Below, piece after piece: positions 12,601 to 22,326 of a DNA stretch of 64,000 nucleotides (position 1 is the first letter of the stretch; the number at the start of each line of letters is the position of its first letter). The position numbers and the translations under genes were made by a program. Source of the DNA: Miscanthus floridulus (taxonomy: Eukaryota; Streptophyta; Magnoliopsida; Poales; Poaceae); the NCBI RefSeq assembly GCF_019320115.1, contig NC_089598.1, positions 83,224,059 to 83,288,058 on the forward strand. The letters run 5' to 3'. Below the pieces are notes generated by a model, which had not been told where the DNA came from, made no database searches, and worked only from the letters and a program-made list of their open reading frames with translations.

Positions 12601-15600
12601 CAAAAGAGTTATCTAACTGAAAGGTTGTGTCTATATTCTCATCATTGAACAATTTGTCAAAATACTCTTGCTATCGATGTCGGATCTCATCCTCCTTTAC
12701 CAAGAGATGCTCCCTTTCATCCTTAATGCACTTAACTTGGTTGAAGTCCCGCGTCTTTCTCTCACTCGTTAGTTTTTTGTTTGGTTTGTGGAATGGATTG
12801 AGTTGATCCATCATCACCTCATTCCTCAACAACAACAACATAGCCTTTCAGTCCCAAGCAAGTTGGGGTAGACTAGAGTTGAAACCCACCAAGAGCCCCA
12901 AGTCACGGTTCAGGCACTTCAATAGCTGCTTTCCATGTACTCCTATTCAAACATAGATCTCTAGGTATATCCCAAGCTTTCAAATCTCTTTTTATTGCCT
13001 CCCCCCATGTCAATTTCGGTCTTCCTCTACCTCTCCTCATATTATTAGCTTGGCTTAGGACTCCACAATGCACTGGTGCCTCTGGAGGTCTCCTTTGGAC
13101 ATGGCCAAACCACCTCAACCGATGTTGGACAAGCTTTTCTTCAATTGGTGCTACCTCTAGGCGATCACGTATATCATCGTTCCGAACTCGGTCCATTCTT
13201 GTGTGACCGCAAATCCATTGCAACATACGCATTTCTGCAACACTCAGTTGTTGAACATGTCGAATCTTTGTAGGTCAACATTCCGCTCCATACAACATAG
13301 CCGGTCTAATCGCCGTTCTATAGAACTTGTCTTTTAGCTTTTGTGGTACCCTCTTGTCACATAGAATGCCAGAAGCTTGTCGCCACTTGATCCACCCTGC
13401 TTTGATTCTATGGCTAACGTCCGCATCAATATCTTCATCCCTCTGTAGCATCGATTCCAGATACCGAAAGGTATCCTTTTTAGGCACTACTTGACCTTCC
13501 AAACTCACATCTCCCTCCTCCTGTACAACTCCGCTAAAGTCGCATCTCATGTATTCGGTTTTAGTTCTGCTCAATCTAAAACCTTTAGACTCAAGGGTCT
13601 GCCGCCATAACTCTAGTTTCCTATTTACTCCTGTCTGGCTTTCGTCCACTAACATTACATCATTAGCGAACAACATACACCAAGGGATATCCCCTTGTAT
13701 GTTCCTGGTAACCTCATCTATTACCAAAGCAAAGAGATACGGGCTTAAGGCTGACCCTTGATGAAGTCCAATTTTAATCGGGAAGTAATATGTGTTACTA
13801 TCGTTTATTCGAACACTAGTCACAACATTGTTGTACATCACCTCATTCCTCACAAGTTAATAATTAGTACTAGTACTAATATGTGGAGTGAGGTCATTCC
13901 ACTAAATTTGACGAATGGACTCATGATATATAATGTTATCTTGAACGGGTTGATCCCCCAAACCGAACACTCCATTAGAGATTTGGAGTCGTGGTGATGT
14001 GTCACACTGACGTGGAATTAATTGTGATAAACCTGGGTATTTCCTGTTAAAATGGTGGCTATAATCTCTGGCCTTTGATTTGGGGAAGTTTATGGTTTTA
14101 TAGTTACAGATCAACTCATCATACCTGTTATGTTCCAATAAGACTGCAGGCTCCCTAATTAGGGTACTAACTTCATTCTGCCTACCATCAATCAATATTT
14201 TACAGAATCACATACGATGAAGATCGGATTTCCTCCTGTGTCTAGATTTCTGAGAATAGCCTCATGCTCTTTACTTCACTGCTAGTGCTTTTGAGACTCT
14301 TCTATGTCTTTGTGACCAGGTTATTTCAAGCTTCAGTTAAATTTTTATATGTAATTTATCTTACAAGCAATGTCAGTTTGCTGTCTGCAGGTATAGAGAT
14401 TAATGATGAGGAGCTGGCAAGATTTGTTGAGCATGTGGATAAGGACAACAATGGGATTATTACTTTTGAAGAATGGAGGGATTTTCTTCTACTTTACCCC
14501 AATGAGGCGACCATTGAGAACATTTATCATCACTGGGAAAGAGTCTGCCTTGTTGATATAGGTGAACATGCTGCTATACCAGAAGGCATAAGTAAACATG
14601 TCAATGCAAGCAAATATCTTATTGCTGGAGGGATTGCTGGTGCAGCATCTCGTACTGCAACTGCTCCTCTGGATCGCCTTAAAGTGATCATGCAAGTACA
14701 AACAACGCATACTACAGTCATGCATGCAATTAAAGATATCTGGACTAAAGGTGGCATGCTGGGATTTTTTAGAGGGAATGGATTGAATGTTGTAAAAGTC
14801 GCTCCAGAAAGTGCAATAAGATTTTATGCCTATGAAATGTTAAAAGAATATATTATGAAGAGCAAAGGAGAAAATAAGAGTGAAGTTGGTGCTTCTGAAC
14901 GTCTTGTTGCTGGTGGTTTAGCTGGTGCAGTGGCTCAAACAGCAATTTATCCTATAGATTTAGTAAAGACTCGTCTACAGACTTATTCAGGTGAGGGTGG
15001 TAAAGTTCCTAGAATTGGTCAGCTCTCAAGGGATATTTTGGTGCATGAAGGTCCCCGAGCTTTTTATAGAGGTCTTGTTCCATCTTTGCTTGGTATCGTA
15101 CCTTATGCCGGAATTGATCTTGCTGTATACGAGACTTTGAAAGATGTGTCAAAGACATATATACTGAAGGACAGTGGTAGGCCCTCGTTTTTTGGTTTTG
15201 TGTGTTTCCTACCTTTATTTCAACTGTGTTTCTTGATTTTTCAGTGTTATCATTCAATGTCATGTAGATCCTGGCCCTCTAGTACAGCTGGGTTGTGGGA
15301 CTGTCTCTGGAGCTCTAGGGGCAACATGTGTTTACCCTTTACAGGTCATCAGAACAAGGTAATGAGTTTGTAATTGTATATCTTGAAAATCTCTCTCTCT
15401 CTCTCTCAGCCTTTTCTAAATATATGTAGACTGCAAGCTCAACAAGCCAATTCAGAATCTGCCTATAGAGGAATGTCTGATGTCTTCTGGAGAACCCTAC
15501 AGCATGAGGGTGTTTCTGGATTCTACAAAGGAATTCTACCAAATCTCCTTAAAGTGGTGCCTGCTGCAAGTATTACCTATATAGTTTATGAGGCGATGAA

Positions 15601-15622
15601 GAAAAATCTGTCTCTTGATTAA
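6647..15622 (+). CDS. Calcium-dependent mitochondrial ATP-Mg/Pi-type carrier (EF-hand + Solcar)
   Basis: Exons 6647-7130, 14391-15176, 15268-15358 and 15430-15622 join in frame to 517 aa. All three introns have GT/AG borders. The N-terminal half has EF-hands: a degenerate loop at residues 75-86, then loops D111-D122, D142-E153 and the canonical D178-E189 ('[12 protein letters not shown]'). Three Solcar repeats follow (about 236-320, 330-420, 425-510) with signatures 'PLDRLK', 'PIDLVK' and 'PLQVIR' (PX[DE]XX[KR], the third with Q). Family members sit in the mitochondrial inner membrane and exchange ATP-Mg, ADP or AMP for phosphate under Ca2+ control. The ATG at 6647 follows a C-rich leader and precedes an Ala/Ser-rich stretch. 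An in-frame ATG at 6425 is possible but would add 74 residues of low-complexity Pro/His-rich sequence. The exon 1/exon 2 junction falls between the third and fourth EF-hands. Probably functional. Confidence 0.92.
8794..8867. repeat. Perfect 37-bp tandem duplication with an internal palindrome
   Basis: Units 8794-8830 and 8831-8867 are identical. Each ends with 'cacagtaggggcctactgtg', an inverted repeat of 'cacagtagg' and 'cctactgtg'. The block ends seven bases before the Helitron-like element. Confidence 0.85.
8874..9346 (+). mobile_element. Non-autonomous Helitron-like element
   Basis: It starts with TC just after an A ('tta|TCTATTTC') and ends with CTAG followed by T, i.e. an insertion between A and T without target duplication, as Helitrons do. 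A short palindrome 'cgttgcaacg' lies at 9319-9328, about 18 bp before the CTAG end, in the position of the Helitron 3' hairpin. 'cgttgcaacgca' near the 3' end is, from memory, typical of grass Helitrons. At 473 bp there is no room for a RepHel protein. Confidence 0.65.
11013..12760 (-). mobile_element. 5'-truncated RTE-type LINE, reverse transcriptase part
   Basis: On the minus strand the reading frame ending at 11345 encodes a non-LTR reverse transcriptase with '[10 protein letters not shown]', '[14 protein letters not shown]', '[12 protein letters not shown]', '[19 protein letters not shown]' and the catalytic 'FADD' box. A frameshift near 11365 moves the C-terminal part into another frame, ending 'VPEP' at 11107. 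The 3' end of the element is a (TTG)n run, seen on the plus strand as caa repeats at 11022-11048, as in plant RTE LINEs. No endonuclease domain remains. The 31-bp flanks 10982-11012 and 12761-12791 differ at one base and probably are the target duplication. Confidence 0.8.
12812..12828. repeat. 17-bp target-site duplication, left copy
   Basis: 'catcacctcattcctca' is identical to 13836-13852 and flanks the LINE at 12829-13835. Confidence 0.85.
12829..13835 (-). mobile_element. Second, shorter 5'-truncated RTE-type LINE copy
   Basis: It is related to the LINE at 11013-12760 but clearly diverged. It is bounded by a perfect 17-bp target duplication (12812-12828 and 13836-13852). The (TTG)n 3' end lies at 12829-12840 on the minus strand. 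The catalytic box reads 'FAND' instead of 'FADD', and a TGA replaces Trp after 'GAEC' near 13274. Inactive insertion; it entered the MITE-like sequence separately from the other LINE. Confidence 0.8.
13836..13852. repeat. 17-bp target-site duplication, right copy
   Basis: Identical to 12812-12828; marks the truncated 5' end of the LINE insertion. Confidence 0.85.
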
Positions 15623-16267
15623 ATTCTGGAGTTGTTGGGGAAAAAACAGCCATCATTATTGGCATGGCTAACTGTAGAGATAATGACGACACATGAATTT
15701 TACTGGTTGAATAGTTTCTTTTTGAAGTCAAAGATGGTGCCTTCAATATAGAACTGGAAGCAATGGTGGCATTTTCCTCCTAATTTTGATTCAGCAGAAA
15801 TGAAGTGATAATCATGAGATCATCGAGGCACCCATGCCTGCCATACTGGTAACAATCTAGTTATTGATTCGTACTACTGCCATTACACTTGATACACCCT
15901 TTTGTCTTCCATCCTAATTCCCTTTTTGGGTGCATGGTTATCCTTTGAACTTAGTGCTGTTTTTTTTTCCTGCACCTATTTGGTAATTGGGATTCAAAGG
16001 AAAGACCTTAGATTATGTTTAGGTAGCACATCATATCTAGGAACTATAGTTAACTGTTTCTACTGAAATATATGAAGCTAATGGTTAGCATACATTAACA
16101 TCTTATGTTGATGACTTTCTGTCTTGCTACTTAGATATTCTGTGCATATCTCCTGATTTTGATATGAGACATTAGAGAATACCAGTGGTAGATGGCTGCT
16201 AAATGTTGCCTTGTTGTGGTGTACAGTTTGACGATGCCTATATATATTGCAGTTGTCAATAACATTT
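15623..16267. other. 3' UTR of the carrier gene and spacer
   Basis: Follows the TAA at 15620-15622. AT-rich with no coding signal. Probable 3' UTR for a few hundred bases, then intergenic DNA. Confidence 0.5.
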
Positions 16268-16525
16268 TACTCCTTTTCAAAATGTAAGGCGTGGTTTGAC
16301 CGGGTGTGATCCCCAATATCACACTTGACCATTAACATCTCATATATATTAAAATGTTCATGGCTATGAAATTGACACCATATCAAAGTGTTTTCAAATA
16401 TGAATTCAATGATGCTAAATTCATATGGTATAATCTAAAAGTTCTTAGATTAATTGTTGGTCAAAGATTAAAAAGCTTGAATGCTAGGTTGCCTGCTTGC
16501 CTTGTAAAAGGAAAATGAGGAATTA
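16268..16525. mobile_element. Stowaway-like MITE
   Basis: It starts 'TA ctccttttcaaaatgtaaggc' and ends with the imperfect complement 'gccttgtaaaaggaaaatgagg' followed by TA. A TA target and 'ctcc...aaaat.taagg' termini are typical of grass Stowaway (Tc1/Mariner) MITEs. The interior is AT-rich and non-coding. Confidence 0.5.
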
Positions 16526-16978
16526 CTTCTAGGAGTGGTACAACCTCTTGGAATGTTTGGTATGAAAACTAGATAGTGAGTGGACTATTGTTATACTTGT
16601 AACTTGTAAGGTTTGGAAAATGAGACAAGAATGGTCTGCATGATTGCATCATACCAGCAAAATCATGATCCCATGGTCCAATCTGTCCTAGGATTCCTCA
16701 AACTTCGTTACTAATTTAGTTTTGTATGTGTCGTGATTTGTGTATGGAGATAAGCAATTTAAGAAGGATGAATATTCAATTCTTAGAAAATGGTATTTAT
16801 TTTAATTATTCTGGTTATTTGTAAAAAAGAAAATGTTTATATAAAACTATAGTGAGATATTGTTTAGAGATAAATGTATAATATAGTGCTATAGTGAGAG
16901 ATATTGTTTAGAGATAAAATGATCCTTTTCCCATATAATGAATACAAGTAAATAAATTAGTAAAGATTGCATTTATTG
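16526..16978. other. AT-rich spacer with a short imperfect tandem repeat
   Basis: A motif 'agatattgtttagagataaa' occurs twice (about 16853 and 16898), spaced about 45 bp apart. Nothing else is recognisable. Confidence 0.4.
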
Positions 16979-17110
16979 GCACAAGTCAATGCCTAGTGAA
17001 TGTAATAATCCGCCCGTATCGTTAGTCTTCCTTATGGTTTCCAATGACCCAGTTGCTGTATTTGCATTGCCAAAGCAAGGTGCAAAAAAGGGTTTGTATG
17101 TGCATAAAAG
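16979..17110. repeat. Direct repeat, copy A (partner at 17651-17785)
   Basis: This block, from 'cacaagtcaatgcctagtga' through 'aagcaaggtgcaaaaaaggg', recurs 674 bp downstream with a few differences, including a small deletion near 'cgtatc'. Copy A runs into a SINE-like head; copy B runs into a 31-base poly-A run. Confidence 0.75.
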
Positions 17111-17139
17111 ATGCCAAAGCAGATGGCAAAAAAGGGTTT

Positions 17140-17227
17140 GCCTGTGCAATGCGAGGAGACCGCGACTCGAATCCGGGACCTTCCGGTCACAGGCGGTAAG
17201 ACTCTACCGCTTGCACTAGGCCCGCCC
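17140..17227 (-). mobile_element. tRNA-derived SINE head (Au-SINE-like)
   Basis: On the minus strand it starts 'gggcgggcctagtgcaagcgg', with a pol III A-box-like 'tagtgcaagcgg' and a B-box-like 'gattcgagtc'. This resembles the tRNA-like head of the grass Au SINE family, recalled from memory. The usual body is missing or diverged, so it is a truncated copy. It should not be called a tRNA gene: no cloverleaf is evident. Confidence 0.65.
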
Positions 17228-17650
17228 CTTCATTGATTTGAATATGGTAGTGCTTAAAGTTTGACAGTGTTTCACATAGTCATTTTTGTTTTCAATCATT
17301 TGATTCCCCATCAGTTATTTTGTCCTGCTACTCATTTTCTTGTATCTCACTTTCTTTGGATGCGTTCTCTTTATTAATTTAAACCCATGACTCATTTGCT
17401 ACATTTCTCACGTTTCAGCTAATGACACCATCGACACCGACTTAACTGTTCACCGTGAATTTCCGAAGGCTTGTTTTACCCCCCGTCTGGGGCGAGTTTT
17501 GTTAGACTGTAACACACAGGGAAACTCTCCTAACTTAATTACAATTCCTTGTGCTCCTTAACTCAGACTGGGAGCTGTGACCTTTACTGACTACAAAATT
17601 GCCCGGCAAAAAGGGTGCTGGTTATACCTGTATGTATTTTCCACGGCGAC

Positions 17651-17793
17651 TTGGCACAAGTCAATGCCTAGTGAATGTAATAATCCGCCCGTATCTTCCT
17701 TATGGTTTCCAATGACCCAGTTGCTGTATTTGCATTGCCAAAGCAAGGTGCAAAAAAGGGGTTGTATGTGCATAAAAGATGCCAAAGCAGATG

Positions 17794-17826
<33 letters not shown>
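17651..17826. repeat. Direct repeat, copy B, ending in a 31-base poly-A run
   Basis: Second copy of 16979-17110. The A run is at 17796-17826 and could be a SINE or retrocopy tail or a slippage-prone tract. Confidence 0.7.
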
Positions 17827-17829
<3 letters not shown>

Positions 17830-17962
17830 GCAAGGTGCATAAGGGGTTTGTATGGTATTTTAGTTCAGATGTGTCCGCAGGTGTAAAAGCTGCTTAGTGC
17901 TTCATGTGGAACATGAGCATACCGCGTTTGTACAGGTAGGTTAGTGACATTAACGTCACTCA

Positions 17963-18296
17963 GGGCCTGTTTGGTTCCTTCTATATACTCTGGCCTGGCT
18001 CTCGGGATGCAGTTTCCCAGCGTTTGGAAGCCTTAATGGGGTTCTGGGTCTGACCCTTGGCGTGCAACGAGCCACCCCGAGCCTGGCTGGCGCGGGCGCA
18101 GCGCGCGTACGCGCGTGAGAGGGCGCATGCACGAGGCAGAAAGGAAGCGGGCCAACCAATCGCCATCTGTGTGTAGCCTGGCCGGATGAAACCGATTACC
18201 CCCAATCACACTCGCATGCATGCGTCGGGCCTGGCCAACCGTGGCCTGGCTTCCTTCGTGCGAGCCAGCTTCGCAGGGAAACGAACCAAACGCCCC
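17963..18296. mobile_element. MITE-like element with GTTTGGTT termini
   Basis: Left end 'gggcctgtttggttcc' and right end 'gaaacgaaccaaacgcccc' are inverted versions of the same motif. CTCA flanks both ends. The interior is GC-rich and non-coding. It resembles the common 'GTTTGGTT' MITEs of grasses; superfamily uncertain because the target duplication length is unclear. Confidence 0.5.
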
Positions 18297-18748
18297 CTCA
18301 ACCTTGCGAGTGAATCACGGTTGCTGAATCGGCCATTCCAGCTGCATGTTCCTAGAGTTCGTAGTGTACGTGGTCTGCCAGTGCTTTGAACACAACGGGA
18401 GAAGGTAATGCTGCCAGTTCTGCCTGAATCATGATGCTATGATGTGGATATCGTTTCCAGGGACGGGAACAGCAGCTTGTTTTGCCTGGCGCTCCTAAAA
18501 GGAGCTTCTAGAAAAGATAAGCCATTATTTTTTCCCTTGAGATGTGGAAAAACCAGGATCGTGGGAACCACAGGACAGTTCTATGGCTGGTATTTGACAG
18601 CCTGCCTGCCTCTTGGTTGTTCAGTTGCTCTGATCTTCTAGAACGGCTGAAAGCTACATCGCTGACGAAAGCAATCAACCATACACTATACTCCTATGTG
18701 AAGGAAAATTGAAAGGGCGCTTCAGAGGTTTCTAGGAAACCGGTGAGA
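18297..18748. other. Spacer without recognisable gene
   Basis: Mixed-composition DNA; the short ORFs have no recognisable family. Nothing further is seen. Confidence 0.4.
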
Positions 18749-19024
18749 AGCTTCGTTTGGGTTGGTGTGTGATGGGTACTGGCACCCCCTTGCGTTTCGT
18801 CCACCAGTTTCCGCCAATATCCACAAAGATTTGCATGTCATCGTCGGTCAAGGTCCGATGATTAGTTTTTTTCCGGAGACGGAGATAGCTTCGTTTGGGT
18901 TGGTGTGTGATGGGTACTGGCACCCCCTTGCGTTTCGTCCACCAGTTTCCGCCAATATCCACAAAGATTTGCATGTCATCGTCGGTCAAGGTCCGATGAT
19001 TAGTTTTTTTCCGGAGACGGAGAT
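18749..19024. repeat. Perfect tandem duplication, 2 x 138 bp
   Basis: Units 18749-18886 and 18887-19024 are identical by eye. Because 138 is divisible by three, a small open frame (18762-19046) simply runs through both units as two 46-residue repeats. There is no start-codon context or family match, so I do not call a gene. Confidence 0.9.
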
Positions 19025-20385
19025 AAGGCGATTGCCCATTGTCTGATTGTGTCGTAAAAGTAGCTTAGACTAGTTCGATCTGGTTTGGTGGCTGGTTCGT
19101 CCGTTACTGAAGCAATGCAGCAAGACTCGCTTACTGCGTGACGTGTGGATCGTTCGCAGGTATGCAGGTATTTGTTGGGCTTGGATTTCCTCTTGACATT
19201 TCTGGACCCGAGTACCCGACGGATAGGGGGTTTAGGGTTTGAGGAGGGGTAGTAAGTGGAACAGCAAACCGAATCTATCTTTGAAGGTATAAGTGTCGGG
19301 AGATACGATGATATGAGTTCCGTATGTCTTCTATCTTGGGCACAACACAACTCCTGGTTTATTAACAAGCAAAAGTTCCAAAACTTGAATAAAATTATTG
19401 TGGATGCTAGCAAGTTTTGTTTAGCAAATCATATGGCTGCAAAAATTTGAGATTGACGCAATCAAATTTTTGCCATCAACCAACGATAACCAAAGCTTCT
19501 CAAGAAACAGTGGCCACACCGGCACCACACGGCGTACCCCAGAGTCTCCCAGGGCGTTGTTGGTCACCCACAACGGCGACAAGTGTCCCGACAGTGACGG
19601 CTCCTGAGGTACGCTCGAGGACGGTGTCTTGCGTCAGTGCAGCGAGTGCATAGGAAGGGGTGGGGGGGGGGGGGGGGGCTGCCGAGCGCCGAGAAAGCGA
19701 GAGCACGGGGCGGGTGTCGCCGTGTCGGTTTCCTTGCTGGTGTCGCTCGCTCAGGTAGTCAGGGTCGAATTTTTTTGCCTGCTACCGCGCACCGCCGCCG
19801 TCCCCTCCCTTGGCTCGTCCACCGCCGCCCAAGCCTCCCTACTTGCGCCCGTGCCGCCTCCCCTGGTGATAGGCTGGGGGTCAGCCCCTTGGCTGCCCGC
19901 ACCGCCTCCCTTGGTGGGTGGTCGTTCGGCCACCGCCGCCGCCGGCAGCCCTCTCCGTCGTCGGGGCTGACTCCCAGGATCTCTCCCCATTGTTGCTAAG
20001 GTATTCCCCCCTCCAAGATCCTCATTTTGGTGATTAAATTTTGAATCAATTGATTATTGTTAGTGATTTGGTATAGTTAAGTAGTTAGGATTTAGGGTAT
20101 GGTTAGATAGTTAGCCTTTATGTTTTTGTTAGTTAGGATTTTGGATTTAGGGTTTCGTTAGTAATTTAGGGTTTAGGTTTTTGTTAGTTAGGATTAGTGG
20201 TTTAGGGTATAGGCTATTGTTAGCTAGGACTTTGGGTTTAGGGATTGGTTAGGTAGTTAGGGTTTAGTTAGTTTCTAGTAGTAATGGTAGTTAGTATAGA
20301 TACTAGTTTTTATGTGTTGGTACTTAGTAGTGCGTGATACGATGATTTCAACGCATTGATGAAGTTTCCTCAAATGCTTTTGTAG
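19025..20385. other. Left flank of the Mutator-like element, non-coding
   Basis: An AT-rich inverted repeat ('gcaaaaatttgagattg' / 'caatcaaatttttgc') sits at 19439-19473. A run of 17 G follows at 19662-19678 and a GC-rich leader-like stretch lies at 19760-19990. The stretch 20040-20330 is rich in 'tta(g)gg' and 'ggatttaggg' words. The MULE's left terminal inverted repeat should lie here, but I cannot identify it because the right end is outside the window. Confidence 0.4.
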
Positions 20386-20817
20386 ATGGATCGTTGTGTC
20401 CGAGTTTTTTTTATGAAGGAAGTATTAGGAAAGAAGATAGTATGTTTGAAGATATGGAAGAAGAATTAGAATGGTTTGATGAACCTTCTAGCTTCAACGA
20501 CCTTTGTGTCCATTTGAATGGAAAGTTTGGCGGTGATTTCACACTAAAGGGGAGGTTTGATAGTGGGAAGACTAGGGCACACTATATCCTGATGCCCTTG
20601 CGTGACCCTGCTCACTGGTCCCGCTACAATAGGGTGCTCCATGGTTTCAATGTGCCCATGGCTGAGGTGGTGGTGGAGAATGGGTACATGATGCAGGGTC
20701 TCCATGATGGGCCGTCCAATGACGGTGTTGGAGGCAATGAACAAGAATTGGGGGTCAAAGGGGAACCAACTCAGGGTACCATGGATTTGGATGGTCAGTT
20801 AACGTAGGAGCAGTTTC
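20386..20817 (+). pseudogene. MULE transposase, N-terminal part (broken by Copia element 1)
   Basis: Starts ATGGATCGT at 20386, and a T run near 20405 appears one base short, shifting to the frame that encodes 'EDMEEELEWFDEPSSFNDLC' and 'LNGKFGGDFTLKGRFDSG'. From memory this is the conserved N-terminus of a grass MULE (MuDR-like) transposase group. The only later stop is TAG at 20805-20807, read before 'EQF', where Gln fits. Five bases of host sequence (GTTTC, 20813-20817) precede the retrotransposon, and the ORF resumes in frame at 32552. Confidence 0.75.
20813..20817. repeat. Target-site duplication GTTTC, left copy
   Basis: Matches 32552-32556 on the other side of Copia element 1. Confidence 0.85.
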
Positions 20818-21256
20818 TGAAAGCATCTAGGCCCCTAAGTGGATTTCGGTGATTAATGTCAATACAAGATTACTATGACTAACGTGTGTTTTGCAGAGGT
20901 AATTAAGTTAGGTCATGGTAATGGAGATCGATTGGGCAATCGAGGTTGTCATGCCCCTACGATGGAAATCGTTTCGGTTTTCAAAGGATGGATGACAAGG
21001 TTAAGGATAACTAGTTCTAAGTGTCAATTGAAGTTGGAGAGACACTTAGAATAGTTTAGAACTTTGTTTTTCCTTTGGCCGTACTATGAAGGGGGGTATG
21101 AACGGGTAGCTTGACCTAGTTGAGTCTAGTGAGTTAGGTGTGGTGCACACTTGTTAAAACTAGCTCTAGGTAGCTCCTATGAATGCCTAAGATCCTTTGG
21201 AGCAAACTTCATTCACATATGATCGAAAGTTGGAAGTGAATGGGGGGTCAAATACT

Positions 21257-21620
21257 GACCGGACGCTGGCTCCGGTGCGACCAGACGCTGGCCGTAGGGT
21301 CCGGTCAGTTCATTTGACTGAGGAGAACAAGTCTGGAGTGACCGGACGCTGGAAGGTCGTGTGACCGGACGCTGAGGGCCAGCGTCCGGTCGACTCCAGT
21401 AAGGGTCCAGACTTGAGAAAGTGCGACCGGACGCGTCCGGTCAGTGGTGACCGGACCCTGAGTATCCAGCGTCCGGTCGTTTACAGTAAGCATCCAAGAG
21501 CGACCGGACACGTCCGGTCGGTACTGACCGGACCCTGACAGCGTCCGGTCATCACGTGAAAACTGTTGCGTGGGTTGAACTGACCGGAGCGTCCGGTCAA
21601 AACGATCGGAGCGTCCGGTC
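21257..21620. promoter_or_regulatory. CG-rich palindrome cluster in the 5' LTR
   Basis: Many copies of 'gaccggacgc' and its complement 'gcgtccggtc', some fused as the palindrome 'accggacgcgtccggt'. Clusters of this kind are described in the LTR cis-regions of Sireviruses, upstream of the transcription start. A TATA-like box follows 40 bp later. Confidence 0.8.
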
Positions 21621-21660
21621 ACCCCGCAGAAGCTCATAACGGTTCGTTTTTCAGGCTGCC

Positions 21661-21670
21661 TTATAAATAG
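21661..21670 (+). promoter_or_regulatory. TATA box of the 5' LTR
   Basis: 'ttataaatag', unchanged in the 3' LTR (31821-31830) and the duplicate (51336-51345), lies just downstream of the palindrome cluster. Confidence 0.65.
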
Positions 21671-22326
21671 AAGCTCCACTTGTGAGTGGAGTTACTTTTG
21701 CTCATTCCAACAGCTGAGAAACACGTTTGTGAGTGATAAGAAGAGCAAGGTCCTAGTGAGGTGTTTGTGATTTGAGAATCCAAGAGTGAAACCTCATTAG
21801 TGAATCAAGGGTAGATAAGTGTGCATCCATCTTCTCATTAGGCTTCGCGTGGTCAAGTGAGAGTTCGTGCTTGTTACTCTTGGTGATCGCCATCACCTAG
21901 ACGGCTTGGTGGTGATTGGGAGCTTGATGATCACCCGACGGAGCTTGTGGGTGACCCAACTCAAGTTGTGAGCGGTTTTGGGTGATTCGCCGCGACGAAG
22001 TGTCGAAGAATCAACCCGTAGAGAGCACTTGATCCTTGCGCGGATCAAGGGGGAGCTACACCCTTGCGCGGGTGCTCCAACGAGGACTAGTGGAGAGTGG
22101 CGACTCTCCGATACCTTGGCAAAACATCGCCGCATTTCTCTCTCCATTTACTTTGAGCATTTACTTTAAGTATTTACTTTGAGCAATTCAATACTTGTCT
22201 TTACATTCATAGAATTGTTATGCTAGAGTAAGTTTGGAACATAGGTTGCAAGTCTTTTGTGCGTTGATTTGATAGAAACACTTTTCTAGGCACAAGGGGT
22301 TAATTAGGCTATCCGTAGGATTTGAT

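Larger units (their letters stand above)
10945..13974. mobile_element. Tourist/Harbinger-like MITE, split by two LINE insertions
   Basis: Left end 'ggggatgtttagtttg' (10945) and the complement of the right end, 'tggagtgttcggtttg', agree at 11 of 16 positions. TTA flanks both sides (10942-10944 and 13975-13977), fitting PIF/Harbinger insertion. Host sequence is visible at 10945-11012, 12761-12828 and 13836-13974, including repeats of 'tttgtggaatg' and 'ccatcatc'. Without the LINEs it would be a few hundred bp. The terminal match is imperfect, so the class is tentative. Confidence 0.42.
7131..14390 (+). other. First intron of the mitochondrial carrier gene (7.26 kb)
   Basis: Donor 'gtatgtg' and acceptor 'gtctgcag' flank it, and splicing restores the frame (G + GT = Gly162). 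It is much longer than the other two introns (91 and 71 bp) and carries most of the gene's transposon load: a Helitron-like element (8874-9346) and a MITE-like element split by two LINE fragments (10945-13974). The stretches 7131-8790, 9350-10940 and 13980-14390 show no gene or recognisable repeat. Confidence 0.85.
20818..22326 (+). repeat. 5' LTR of Copia element 1 (3' end deleted)
   Basis: Matches the 3' LTR from its first base to 'ggatttgat' at 22326, then jumps into gag. By hand count about 33 substitutions, all transitions, and one 1-bp indel separate the two LTRs. Confidence 0.88.

Noticed and set aside
17140..17227. A functional tRNA gene
   Set aside because: A- and B-box-like motifs exist but no cloverleaf or discriminator; the head matches a SINE family better.
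18762..19046. Small repeat protein on the 138-bp duplication
   Set aside because: Open frames on both strands are by-products of a duplicated unit divisible by three; no family or start context.
20040..20330. Interstitial telomere (TTTAGGG) array
   Set aside because: Only scattered 'ttaggg' and 'tttaggg' words in T/G-rich DNA, no tandem array.
21257..21620. CRISPR-like regularly spaced repeats
   Set aside because: The repeats are short, inverted and irregularly spaced, lie in an LTR, and the genome is eukaryotic.
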